DNA of 64,000 bases from UBA5436 sp050951845 (GCA_050951845.1 JBMNJV010000006.1:372001-436000), one strand, 5' to 3'; positions 18,460 to 26,794 are shown, counted from the first letter of the stretch. Program-made: numbers and translations. Notes: generated by a model not told the origin, from the sequence alone.

Positions 18460-20208
18460 TTATCTGACTACAGTGACCGGCGTTCCCGGGCTTATATTGT
18501 AGAACACAGTAGGCATATTGACAGGAGGAACATTGACACAGCCATGACTGCCGCGATATAGGTATGTATCACTGTTCATATAAAAACCGGATGTCGGTTG
18601 CCAAGAAGCATCATGGATGCCATAACCGTTATAGAAAGGTGCCCAATAATCAACCGCTTCATTCCAGGTAGGACCTATCAAATTCGTATTAAGTTGTTTA
18701 TAATTGACATGGAAATTTCCGACGACAGTCGGCGTTAATGGTTTTCCGGAAATAATCGGAGTTGATATTACCAATTCATTATAATTAAACACCCACATAT
18801 ATTGATGACTTAAACTGATCAGAACATGATTTCCGCCGACATAACGACTCGAAACAATATTACCTGCCGAATCATTTACGTATAATGTTCCGTCCCGATA
18901 ACTGAATTCAGCAAAACTCCATGCATTTTCTACCGGATTTCTTTGGAATTGCGGGATAAACACATAACCGGTCTGACCGTTATATGATACTTTCAGATAT
19001 CCGTTTTCCATCGTTCCGCTCAAATTAGTACCCTTAGCTGCAATTGCGAACATTTCACCGCCGGGTGTTTTGCGCACATAGGCAGATGTTTTTAAATAAC
19101 CGCTGTAATAGGGGGCTTGAGTTTGCGTGTTAAACACAGCAACATAAGCGGTTTGACCGTTTAAGGTATGTCTGAACCAATTGCCGGCAACCGTACCTCT
19201 GACATAAATCGGATGTTCCAATTGTGTAATAATCGGTCCGTTCGGACTTTGGCGAATAATTGAACCGGCTTTTACATAGCGGCTGATCAATACCGGATTT
19301 CTCTGGAATTGCGGAATAAACACATAACCGGTCTGACCGTTATACGTTACTTTCAGATATCCGTTTTCCATCGTTCCGCTCAGGCGGGTGCCTCTGGCTG
19401 CGATTGCGAACATTTCGCCGCCCGGTGTTTTGCGCACATAGGCCGACGTTTTTAAATAACCGCTGTAATAGGGAGCATGGGTTTGTGTATTAAACACAGC
19501 AACATAAGCGGTTTGACCATTTAAGGTATGTCTGAACCAATTGCCGGCAACCGTACCCCTGACATAAATCGGATGTTCCAATTGTGTAATAATCGGTCCG
19601 TTCGGACTTTGGCGAATAATTGAACCGGCTTTTACATAGCGGCTGATCAATACCGGATTTCTCTGGAATTGCGGAATAAACACATAACCGGTCTGACCGT
19701 TATACGTTACTTTCAGATATCCGTTTTCCATCGTTCCGCTCAGGCGGGTGCCTCTGGCTGCGATTGCGAACATTTCGCCGCCCGGTGTTTTGCGCACATA
19801 GGCCGACGTTTTTAAATAACCGCTATAATAGGGAGCTTCGGTTTGCGTGTTAAGTTCCGCTACATAAGCGGTCTGACCGTTGTAGCTATGTTTAAACCAA
19901 TTACCGGCAATTGTTCCTCTGACATAAATCGGATGCTCCAGACAGGCAATAATCGGTCCGTTCGGGCTTTGGCGAATATTTGAACCGACTTTGACATAGC
20001 GGTATACATTCACCGGAGCTGGCTGCGACAAAGAGGCCTCCGAGTCTACAACCGGTTGATTGTTTTCTGTTTCAGCCAATTGCTCATTTTCATGTTCTGC
20101 CGTTTCTCCCCGGACATTAGAATCACTGCCGAAATAAAAACAAGAAAAAACGATCGTGCAGATAGTAACCAGTATCATTATTTTCTTAAATGACATTTTT
20201 TTATTCAT
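18460..20208 (-). CDS. Secreted SH3b-repeat L,D-transpeptidase (YkuD family)
   Basis: The protein has 582 residues. A signal peptide or membrane anchor occupies about residues 9-26 ('KIMILVTICTIVFSCFYF'). An acidic linker follows, then three near-identical 120-residue units (about 70-189, 190-309, 310-429). Each holds two SH3b-like repeats ending 'NGQTAYV' and 'NGQTGYVFIP'. Residues about 455-582 are the YkuD catalytic domain, with the conserved 'GSHGCVNVP' (553-561) carrying the nucleophile Cys557 and a histidine in 'GYGIHDASW'. The enzyme makes 3-3 cross-links or attaches proteins to peptidoglycan outside the membrane, and the SH3b repeats should bind wall. Its own promoter lies just upstream. 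Location in the polymer run suggests a role in anchoring. Confidence 0.92.
   Translation of the reverse strand: MNKKMSFKKIMILVTICTIVFSCFYFGSDSNVRGETAEHENEQLAETENNQPVVDSEASLSQPAPVNVYRYVKVGSNIRQSPNGPIIACLEHPIYVRGTIAGNWFKHSYNGQTAYVAELNTQTEAPYYSGYLKTSAYVRKTPGGEMFAIAARGTRLSGTMENGYLKVTYNGQTGYVFIPQFQRNPVLISRYVKAGSIIRQSPNGPIITQLEHPIYVRGTVAGNWFRHTLNGQTAYVAVFNTQTHAPYYSGYLKTSAYVRKTPGGEMFAIAARGTRLSGTMENGYLKVTYNGQTGYVFIPQFQRNPVLISRYVKAGSIIRQSPNGPIITQLEHPIYVRGTVAGNWFRHTLNGQTAYVAVFNTQTQAPYYSGYLKTSAYVRKTPGGEMFAIAAKGTNLSGTMENGYLKVSYNGQTGYVFIPQFQRNPVENAWSFAEFSYRDGTLYVNDSAGNIVSSRYVGGNHVLISLSHQYMWVFNYNELVISTPIISGKPLTPTVVGNFHVNYKQLNTNLIGPTWNEAVDYWAPFYNGYGIHDASWQPTSGFYMNSDTYLYRGSHGCVNVPPVNMPTVFYNISPGTPVTVVR
18922..20001 (-). 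repeat. Three tandem 360-bp coding repeats (SH3b pairs)
   Basis: Three in-frame units of 360 bp cover about 19642-20001, 19282-19641 and 18922-19281. Long stretches of the middle and last units are base-for-base identical, for example 19321-19380 and 19681-19740. The first and terminal parts have drifted. Near-identity at synonymous positions points to recent duplication or gene conversion. Copy number is likely to vary between strains. Confidence 0.9.
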
Positions 20209-20263
20209 ATTAACCTCTCTATTGCGCTAGCTATTCTGTTATGTTTATATATAATATTTGATT

Positions 20264-20292
20264 TTTATATTTTAATAATTATAAACAGACAA
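20264..20292 (-). promoter_or_regulatory. Promoter for the SH3b L,D-transpeptidase gene
   Basis: On the minus strand TTGTCT (20287-20292) and TATAAA (20264-20269) are separated by 17 bp. They are about 55 bp upstream of the ATG at 20208, which has an AGAGG ribosome site. The placement implies that the transpeptidase and downstream genes can be transcribed independently of the sugar-nucleotide genes upstream. Confidence 0.5.
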
Positions 20293-20305
20293 TTCCTTCG
20301 GTTTG

Positions 20306-21448
20306 TTATTTTACGGCAAAACTTCTTTTGCTCTCAATTAAGGTTTCACTTATCAAGGTAAGATCCGCATCACTTAAATAAGGATGCATCGGAAGACTTA
20401 ATACGGTTTGACAGAGTTCTCCGGTATTTCTCAACACTCTTTGCGGCAACTGTAAATCAGAAAATGCTGTCTGCCGGTGTAAAGGAATCGGATAATAAAC
20501 CATAGTTGGAATGTCTTTTACTTTTAGTTTATTCCGGATAAAATCCCGTTCAGTTGAAGAATTTAAAATCAAAGTAAATTGAGCATAACTTGATTCATAA
20601 CTCTCCGGAATCTGCGGAGTCCGGAATTCATTGTCCAAAGCTTGCCGATATAAATCGGCAATCCGATTGACTTCTGCTAATTCATATTCTTGAAATGCTT
20701 TAAGCTTAACCCTTAAAATTGCTGCCTGAATCGTATCTAAACGCGAATTCACACCGATTCTTACATTATCATATTTATAGGAACCTTTACCATGCACTTT
20801 GAGCGAATTTAATAACTCTGCCAAATCGGAATCATTCGTAAAAATTGCACCCCCGTCACCATAACAACCCAACGGTTTGGCAGGAAAGAAAGAAGTAGTC
20901 GCTGCATCACCGAAGCTTCCGGCTTTTTTCCCGTCAATGCTCCCGCCAAAGCCTTGAGCACTGTCTGACAAAATCAACAGATTATATTTCCGTGCAATTT
21001 TTTCCAGTTCAGGATAATCTGCCGGTAAACCGAACAGGTCAACCGGGATAATCGCCCGCGGTTTTAATTCACCTTCCGCAATAACTTCTTCAATCGCCTG
21101 AATTAAATCAGCGGTATCGATATTAAAAGTTTCTTTCAGAACATCAACAAAAATCGGCGTAGCTCCGCAATACGCAACCACTTCCGCCGTTGCAAAAAAA
21201 GTAAAATCAGGTACAAACACAGCATCACCGGGACCGATATCCCATGCCGCCAAAACCAAAGACATTGCATCTGTACCGTTGGCACAGCTGACACAATGTT
21301 TCACACCGACATATGCCGCCAGTTCCTGCTCAAGTTTTGTGACCGGATCGCCGCCGATAAAAGCTGCTGATTCCATTACATCGAGAACAGCTTGGTCTAT
21401 ATCTTTTTTCAAAATCTGATATTGTTGTTTCAAATCACGAAATTCCAT
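20306..21448 (-). CDS. wbpE: UDP-3-keto sugar 3-aminotransferase, WbpE-like (DegT family)
   Basis: The protein has 380 residues from the ATG at 21448, chosen over a longer frame to 21469 because GGAGGAG lies just upstream. The N terminus 'MEFRDLKQQY' and the motifs 'GTDAMSLVLAAWDIGPGD' and 'SDSAQGFGG' match WbpE/WlbC-type enzymes. The catalytic K191 is in 'FFPAKPLGCYGDGG', with D162 as its PLP partner. WbpE aminates C3 of UDP-3-keto-GlcNAcA. The adjacent genes encode the matching 3-oxidoreductase, 6-dehydrogenase and an N-acyltransferase, which supports this call. The gene symbol is given by pathway context and motif similarity, not by an experimental match. Confidence 0.85.
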   Translation of the reverse strand: MEFRDLKQQYQILKKDIDQAVLDVMESAAFIGGDPVTKLEQELAAYVGVKHCVSCANGTDAMSLVLAAWDIGPGDAVFVPDFTFFATAEVVAYCGATPIFVDVLKETFNIDTADLIQAIEEVIAEGELKPRAIIPVDLFGLPADYPELEKIARKYNLLILSDSAQGFGGSIDGKKAGSFGDAATTSFFPAKPLGCYGDGGAIFTNDSDLAELLNSLKVHGKGSYKYDNVRIGVNSRLDTIQAAILRVKLKAFQEYELAEVNRIADLYRQALDNEFRTPQIPESYESSYAQFTLILNSSTERDFIRNKLKVKDIPTMVYYPIPLHRQTAFSDLQLPQRVLRNTGELCQTVLSLPMHPYLSDADLTLISETLIESKRSFAVK

Positions 21449-21511
21449 AACTCCTCCAATCGTCACCAATTGTTATTTCATTAAAACTATCCGTCGGTTC
21501 TTAACCGGGTC

Positions 21512-22366
21512 TCAATCAATAACTTTTGCCGGTACACCGTAAGCTTTACTGTGATCAGGAATGTCAGACAGGACAATGCTGCCCATTCCGATTACTGTAT
21601 GCTTACCGATCGAAACTCTGTTTTTAAGTTTCGCACCGATGCCGATAAAGCTGCCGTCTTGAATTTCGGTAAAGCCGCCCATAATCACTGAACTTGCTAA
21701 TTGTACATTATTACCGATCCGGCAATCATGATGAACATGGCAAAAACTGTCAAGATGACTGGACTTGCCGATCCTGGTGGTTCCCGCCAGTCCGGCTGCA
21801 ACTACACAATTACTATTGACAGTTGTATCGCTCAAAATTTCTACTTTGCCTAAAGTCGGCATACTTTGTAAATTTCCGGTTTCGTCTTGTACCAAATTAT
21901 AACCGTCAGCTCCGATTACCGAATTTTCACCAATTCGCACATTATCTGCTAATAGGGATTTTTGAATAATTGCGCCGTTCCCGATAAAAACCTGATCACC
22001 GATGATACAGTCATGACCGATAAATGCCCCGGTTCCGATTTGCACATCAAGACCGAGCTTCACATTTTCACCGATTCTTGCTCCATTTGCCAGAACCTTG
22101 ATCTTACGCTTTGAATTAAAGAGATTCAGTGTTTGCTCCAGTTTTTTTGTGAAATGATAATAAGCTAATTGCGGATTATCCGAGAATTCAAAATGATGTT
22201 TTTCTAATAAATCAGACGGAACTGCCAGACCGTTTTCAGCGAAAACCAGGCAATTATCAACAGGTTTTAAGTTCACCAACAAATTACCTGCCTTTGCCGA
22301 TATAAACATCGCCGTATTCGATTGCGGCTCACCTATATATGAAACTGCTTTGATTGCTTCTTGCAT
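21512..22366 (-). CDS. LpxD-like hexapeptide-repeat N-acyltransferase
   Basis: The protein has 284 residues. The N-terminal 90 residues look like the uridine-binding domain of LpxD (a 'DNPQLAYYHFTKKLE' segment near the end). Then comes a long left-handed beta-helix of hexapeptide repeats ('GARIGENVKLGLDVQIGTGA' onward), with an active-site-like histidine in 'DSFCHVHHDCRIGN'. LpxD itself acylates the 2-amine of UDP-GlcN in lipid A synthesis. Here the gene lies between wbpE-like and wbpB-like genes, so acylation of the 3-amine of UDP-GlcNAc3NA is more likely, in the position of WbpD. Its LpxD-like length, against the shorter WbpD, is unusual. The acyl donor is unknown. Confidence 0.75.
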   Translation of the reverse strand: MQEAIKAVSYIGEPQSNTAMFISAKAGNLLVNLKPVDNCLVFAENGLAVPSDLLEKHHFEFSDNPQLAYYHFTKKLEQTLNLFNSKRKIKVLANGARIGENVKLGLDVQIGTGAFIGHDCIIGDQVFIGNGAIIQKSLLADNVRIGENSVIGADGYNLVQDETGNLQSMPTLGKVEILSDTTVNSNCVVAAGLAGTTRIGKSSHLDSFCHVHHDCRIGNNVQLASSVIMGGFTEIQDGSFIGIGAKLKNRVSIGKHTVIGMGSIVLSDIPDHSKAYGVPAKVID

Positions 22367-22378
22367 AAACTATTATTT

Positions 22379-22540
22379 ATCCTGATTTATTTCTCTGTAA
22401 TTCCTGATTTATTTATCTAATTCCTGATTGATTGTTCTAATTCCTGATTTATTTCTCTAATTCCTGGTTTATTTCTCTGATTCCTGATTTTTTGCTCTAA
22501 TTCCTGATTTTTTGCTCTAATTCCTGATTTATTCCTAAAA
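22379..22540. repeat. 20-bp intergenic tandem repeat, about eight copies
   Basis: The 214-bp gap between the N-acyltransferase and oxidoreductase genes is mostly an array with a strict 20-bp period. Units start at 22381, 22401, 22421 and so on to 22521. The typical unit is TTCCTGATTTATTTCTCTAA. Copies differ at one to five positions; the units at 22481 and 22501 are identical. It lies inside a co-transcribed region and contains no gene. Confidence 0.9.
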
Positions 22541-22580
22541 ATCTACCAATCTATATCCCTCAACTATTCCCGATTAACTT

Positions 22581-23654
22581 CTAAAATCTGCCCACATAAT
22601 CCAAAGTCGAACCCTTGGTCAAGGGCAATTTTACCGGTTTACCGTCAGCGGCGGATTGATAGATTGCCAAGACCAATTCTAAAGCATTGCGTCCGTCATG
22701 TCCGTCAATATATGGTTTCCGCTGTTCTTGAATCGCCGAAACAACATCGGCAAACAAAGGATTATGACCAAAACCGTAGACATTCGGCGGATTTTCATGA
22801 TGCTTTTCTTTGATTTCCGCGGGATCATCCAATCCGTCCCGGAATATCCATTCTTCAATAATATTGACCGATTTGCCTCCGGCTTTCACCGTACCTTCGG
22901 TTCCGAAGAGATATAAAGTTTCTTCAAGATTTTTCGGATAGATATTGGTCGTACCTTCAATTAAACCGTAACTGCCGTTTTTAAATTTGACAATTGCCAA
23001 ACCGAGATCTTCCGCTTCGATATATTCATGATTCAACTGATCGGTATAAGCGAAGACTTCATCAATCTCATCACCCATCATCCAACGCAATAAATCAATA
23101 TTGTGAATACATTGATTCATCAAGGCACCGCCGTCTTGATCCCAGGTACCGCGCCAGGGAGCCTGATCATAGTATTGTTTGCCGCGATTCCAGCGGATAT
23201 GGGCAGCTCCGTGCAACAATTTTCCGAAACGCTTATTCTCCACAGCTTCTCTGATTTTTAAGATTGATTTGTTAAATCTGTTTTGATGACAGGCACATAA
23301 AACCAGCTTTTTTTCTTCCGCTTTGGCAATCATTCTGTCAGCATCTTCCAGCGATAATGCTATCGGTTTTTCAACAATTAAATTTACACCGGCATCTAAA
23401 CAATCCAAAGCAATTTGAGCGTGTTTACCGCTTTCGGTACAGATCGAAATTAAATCTATATTTTCATTGGCCAACATTTCCTTATAGTCATCATATTGCT
23501 TCACTTGATCTGACAAATCATAGGCTGTCAGTTTGTCTTGCATTGCTTCCGGCAAAACATCGGCAACTGCAACTATTTTCAGTTCATTCTCCAAAGCTGC
23601 CGCGAAATGATTGTGTGAGATTCTGCCACATCCGATGATTGCATAATTTAACAT
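22581..23654 (-). CDS. wbpB: Gfo/Idh/MocA oxidoreductase, WbpB-like UDP-GlcNAcA 3-dehydrogenase
   Basis: The protein has 357 residues. The N-terminal Rossmann motif is 'YAIIGCGRISHNHFAAAL'. The family signature 'NLIVEKPIALSLEDAD' carries the conserved EKP, and 'GALMNQCIHNIDLLRWMMGD' carries the catalytic-site histidine and aspartate. WbpB/WlbA enzymes oxidise C3 of UDP-GlcNAcA using bound NAD(H). The gene lies directly downstream of a UDP-sugar 6-dehydrogenase and upstream of an acyltransferase and WbpE-like aminotransferase, the order expected for a UDP-ManNAc3NAcA pathway. The assignment is by family plus neighbourhood; other sugar oxidations are possible for this broad family. Confidence 0.82.
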   Translation of the reverse strand: MLNYAIIGCGRISHNHFAAALENELKIVAVADVLPEAMQDKLTAYDLSDQVKQYDDYKEMLANENIDLISICTESGKHAQIALDCLDAGVNLIVEKPIALSLEDADRMIAKAEEKKLVLCACHQNRFNKSILKIREAVENKRFGKLLHGAAHIRWNRGKQYYDQAPWRGTWDQDGGALMNQCIHNIDLLRWMMGDEIDEVFAYTDQLNHEYIEAEDLGLAIVKFKNGSYGLIEGTTNIYPKNLEETLYLFGTEGTVKAGGKSVNIIEEWIFRDGLDDPAEIKEKHHENPPNVYGFGHNPLFADVVSAIQEQRKPYIDGHDGRNALELVLAIYQSAADGKPVKLPLTKGSTLDYVGRF

Positions 23655-23675
23655 AATGACTCCTTGTTCTTGGCT

Positions 23676-25001
23676 TTACAACAAATATATGTTGGTTCTG
23701 TCTGTTACTGATGCGAAAGCATTTCTGGTATCAAAAATACGCTGTGCCTGTCCGGCAATTGCCTGATAATCAAATTGCGAACTGGCTGATAATAAAATAA
23801 TCAAATCATACTCGGCTAAATTATCCGGCATTTCCGCCATGCCCCGATGCTTAACACCTTTGTATTTGTATTCGGAAATTAACGGATCATAGAAATCAAC
23901 CGCGGCACCTTTTTTGTTCAGAATATCAATGACATCTAAAGCCGGACTTTCACGATAGTCATCAATATCTGCTTTATAAGCAACACCGAGTGCCAGGATT
24001 TTTGAACCGTTGACGGCTTTACAACCCGCATTCAAAATCTCGGCAGCCCGTTCGACCGTATATTTCGGCATTTGGTCATTAATCATCATTGATGCTTCGA
24101 TCATCGAAGTATGAAAATCAAATTCCCTGGCTTTCCAGGAAAGATAATAGGGATCTAACGGAATACAATGTCCGCCCAATCCGGGACCGGGATAAAAAGC
24201 TTGAAAACCGTACGGTTTGGTTTTCGCAGCTTCAATCACTTCCCAAATATCGATCTGCATTTCATGACATAACATAGCCAACTCATTAACCAAGCCGATA
24301 TTAATATTTCTATATGTATTTTCCAGAATTTTTTCCATTTCGGCTACCGCAGGCGAGCTCACGGTATGAACCTCTCCGTCCAAAACCGATGAGTAGACGG
24401 CAGCAATAATTTCTTTGGCATCTTCACCGATTGCACCGACAACTTTGGGCGTGTTTTTTGTATTAAATTGCTTATTGCCGGGATCAACTCTCTCCGGAGA
24501 AAAGCCCAGATAGAAATCTTTACCGCACACCAGACCGGAACCTTCTTCCAAAATCGGTTTAATCAATTCCTCGGTCGTTCCCGGATATGTTGTCGATTCA
24601 AGAACCACGACTGTTCCCGGTTTCAAATATTCAGCTATATCACACGAAGAATTTTTAAGATAACTGACATTCGGCTGTTGATATTTATCCAGCGGGGTCG
24701 GTACGCAAATTGCAATGAAATCTACATCTGCCACAAACGAAAAATCCGAAGTCGCTTTGAGGTAACCGGAAGCTACAATGGCCTCTAAATCCTCGTTGAC
24801 CACATCACCGATATAATTTTCACCGCGATTAACCTGATCCACTTTTTCTTTTTGTATATCAAAACCGATTGTCTTGTAGCCGGCTTTAGCTTTTTCAACC
24901 GCTAACGGCAATCCGACATATCCCAAGCCGACCACTCCCATAGTCAAAGATTTGTCTTCTATTTTGCGCAGCAATTCCTTTTTCAGATCTATCTTTTGCA
25001 T
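23676..25001 (-). CDS. wbpA: UDP-N-acetylglucosamine 6-dehydrogenase, WbpA-like
   Basis: The protein has 441 residues from the ATG at 25001 (AAGGGA upstream). A longer in-frame ATG at 25058 is rejected because it overlaps the -10 element of the promoter. Motifs are 'VGLGYVGLPLAVEKAKAG' (NAD site), 'SPERVDPGN', 'ENTYRNINIGLVNELA' and the catalytic cysteine in 'PGPGLGGHCIPLDPYYL'. The family oxidises C6 of UDP-HexNAc to the uronate in two steps. 'GLGGHCIP' and the surrounding residues are of the WbpA/WecC type rather than the UDP-glucose type. It is the first of the four UDP-uronate genes running to 20306. Confidence 0.9.
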   Translation of the reverse strand: MQKIDLKKELLRKIEDKSLTMGVVGLGYVGLPLAVEKAKAGYKTIGFDIQKEKVDQVNRGENYIGDVVNEDLEAIVASGYLKATSDFSFVADVDFIAICVPTPLDKYQQPNVSYLKNSSCDIAEYLKPGTVVVLESTTYPGTTEELIKPILEEGSGLVCGKDFYLGFSPERVDPGNKQFNTKNTPKVVGAIGEDAKEIIAAVYSSVLDGEVHTVSSPAVAEMEKILENTYRNINIGLVNELAMLCHEMQIDIWEVIEAAKTKPYGFQAFYPGPGLGGHCIPLDPYYLSWKAREFDFHTSMIEASMMINDQMPKYTVERAAEILNAGCKAVNGSKILALGVAYKADIDDYRESPALDVIDILNKKGAAVDFYDPLISEYKYKGVKHRGMAEMPDNLAEYDLIILLSASSQFDYQAIAGQAQRIFDTRNAFASVTDRTNIYLL

Positions 25002-25057
25002 ATTGCATAATCCCTTTTCGGTTAACACTTTAAGGTTTCCATTCTTGTCCTTCGACA

Positions 25058-25088
25058 ATTATACAGAGAAATCTTTCTGTTTACCTTG
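25058..25088 (-). promoter_or_regulatory. Promoter-like element shared with the symporter gene
   Basis: On the minus strand a TATAAT (25058-25063) is preceded by GATTTCTCTG and, further upstream, AAGGTAAACA. Nearly the same 31 bases occur upstream of the sodium symporter gene at 53904-53934, with about 27 of 31 matching. The -35 position would be GGTAAA rather than TTGACA. The element lies about 60 bp upstream of the preferred wbpA start, and it decides that start. Confidence 0.55.
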
Positions 25089-25217
25089 GCTGTTTCTATG
25101 TTTCTATAGTAATAACTACATTATTGTATTATAAAATATAAGCCGGCTTAAACAATAGCCGGAAACATTGTGACATTAACCAATTTCCAGTTGTTTTTCT
25201 TAATTTTTCTTAATATC

Positions 25218-26471
25218 TTATTCTTGCAACGCCGAATTCAGTACTTCGATCAATTTGAGAGAAAGTTTTGAATAATCATGCTCTCTGGCAATTTGACAGG
25301 CACGTGCTCCCATAGCCTCAATTTCCGCTTCAGTTAGATCAACAAAATATTTGATTCCGGCAAAAATCGTTTCCGGTGATTGATTTTCTGTTTCAATACC
25401 GCAGTTGTGCTGTTCGATTAAGGAGTATTTTGTTTTGACCGTACATAAAACAGGTTTTTTTGCCGCACAATATTCAAACAGTTTATTCGGACTCACACCA
25501 TACTTCTCTACACCGACTTGCTTAAAATGGATCAAAGTAATATCGGCTTTTGACAAAATCCCGGCAATATCTTTTTTCTCGACGCGACCCTTGAAGCTGA
25601 TATTCTGCAAATCATAACTCTGTGCCAAAGCGACAAGTCGATCTTTTTCCGGCCCGTCACCGTAAATGAAAAAATGAACTTCCGGCAAAGCTGTCTGACA
25701 TAAGCGAGCTGTTTCAACTATAAGTTCAAGTTTATAGGAATGACGAACCGAGCCGGTAAAAACAATATTAAACTTATCTTCTTGTTCAAGTTCAGGATCA
25801 ACAGTTTGATAATGTTCCAGGTTAAACTTGAATTCCTCTAAATCCACACCGTTATTAATCTGAACAATTTTGCTCAAATCAATATCCCGATTCCATTTTT
25901 TTTCACGGATATAATCCTGTCCGCCTGCCATAGTGAAGATTAATCTATCTGCATTGGCATACAGCCATTTCTCCAATTTATACAATATTTTAATTATGGG
26001 ATTTTTTTCCGAGATATCGTTATACGCCGTGATCGATAAAGGCCAGAGATCACGTACTTCTTGTACACATGGAATATTTCTTTTTTTGGCAAATTTCATG
26101 ACGGTAAAACAGCAAAACGGACTGGGTGAAGACAGATAAATCACATCCGGTTTGTCGCCGTTTTTAATCAATTGCTTGATCGCTTTTACACAATTTACAG
26201 AAAATTGCAGCATACTGTATATTCTGCGCCAATTGTTTTTTGAATAACTCAATGTCCGGACAAAAGAATAGTCAACACCGTCAACTTCCTTTTCGGTAAT
26301 TAAATTCTTATTTTGCATCATATTGATGTTGGTATTGTGGATCTGACTGGCTGTCAAAATTCGCACCTGATGACCCATACGGGTTAAGTTTTTTGAAAAG
26401 TAATAATGTCTGACCAAACCGCCCAGACTGGGAGGAATTGCCGAATTATTAACAATAAATATCTTCATCAA
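25218..26471 (-). CDS. Glycosyltransferase family 4 (WbuB-like)
   Basis: The protein has 417 residues. The N-terminal domain has 'IPPSLGGLVRHYYFSKNL', 'PDVIYLSSPSPFCCF' and 'VQEVRDLWPLSI', typical of WbuB/WcaI-type GT4 enzymes. The C-terminal domain has 'FNIVFTGSVRHSYKLEL', 'FFIYGDGPEKDRL', 'FKGRVEKKDIAG' and the nucleotide-binding 'GVSPNKLFEYCAAKKPVL'. It is the first gene of the long leftward run and would add a sugar to a lipid-linked intermediate in the cytoplasm. The donor is unknown. WbuB relatives often transfer acetamido-dideoxy sugars such as FucNAc, which would fit the neighbouring dehydratase gene. Confidence 0.85.
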   Translation of the reverse strand: MMKIFIVNNSAIPPSLGGLVRHYYFSKNLTRMGHQVRILTASQIHNTNINMMQNKNLITEKEVDGVDYSFVRTLSYSKNNWRRIYSMLQFSVNCVKAIKQLIKNGDKPDVIYLSSPSPFCCFTVMKFAKKRNIPCVQEVRDLWPLSITAYNDISEKNPIIKILYKLEKWLYANADRLIFTMAGGQDYIREKKWNRDIDLSKIVQINNGVDLEEFKFNLEHYQTVDPELEQEDKFNIVFTGSVRHSYKLELIVETARLCQTALPEVHFFIYGDGPEKDRLVALAQSYDLQNISFKGRVEKKDIAGILSKADITLIHFKQVGVEKYGVSPNKLFEYCAAKKPVLCTVKTKYSLIEQHNCGIETENQSPETIFAGIKYFVDLTEAEIEAMGARACQIAREHDYSKLSLKLIEVLNSALQE

Positions 26472-26794
26472 AAATAATTCTCCTATTACTATATAGAATC
26501 ATTTTCCGCGAAACTCGTCAATTAAACCGGCCGGCCGCAAACAAAATACCGTTATCTTCATCATATTTCCCTAAATTTTTATTTGATTAAACATGATGTA
26601 TAATAAAAATCACCGTGACAATTGAGATATTTGTTTGATATTGATATATTATTCACCGATATTGATCAAATCAGATTAATGAAATAAATTAGATAAATCA
26701 GACAAATTTAGATTAATTAGTTTAATCAGACAAATTTAGATTAAAGTGTTTTTTCTAATGGCTCTGTTAATTAATAATAAATAAAGAGGCAAAA
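26472..26794. promoter_or_regulatory. Divergent promoter region with direct repeats and an IS6-like tip
   Basis: This 323-bp gap separates the leftward run from the rightward dehydratase gene. It holds a candidate plus-strand promoter, TTGAGA (26622-26627), 17 bp, TATATT (26645-26650). A 20-bp direct repeat (AATCAGACAAATTTAGATTA) occurs twice with a 28-bp period (26696-26715, 26724-26743). At 26760-26770, in the leader of the dehydratase gene, the 11-mer GGCTCTGTTAA is identical to the left tip of the IS6-like element at 29100. No minus-strand promoter of good quality was found. Confidence 0.45.

Noticed and set aside
21512..22366. True LpxD of lipid A synthesis
   Set aside because: No other lipid A gene is present, and the neighbours are WbpA/B/E-like. 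The LpxD-like shape is noted, but the role is assigned by context to the UDP-GlcNAc3NA acyl step.
25002..25058. Longer start for the WbpA-like dehydrogenase at 25058
   Set aside because: This codon overlaps the -10 of the promoter element, and the ATG at 25001 has a better ribosome site and matches the usual N terminus.
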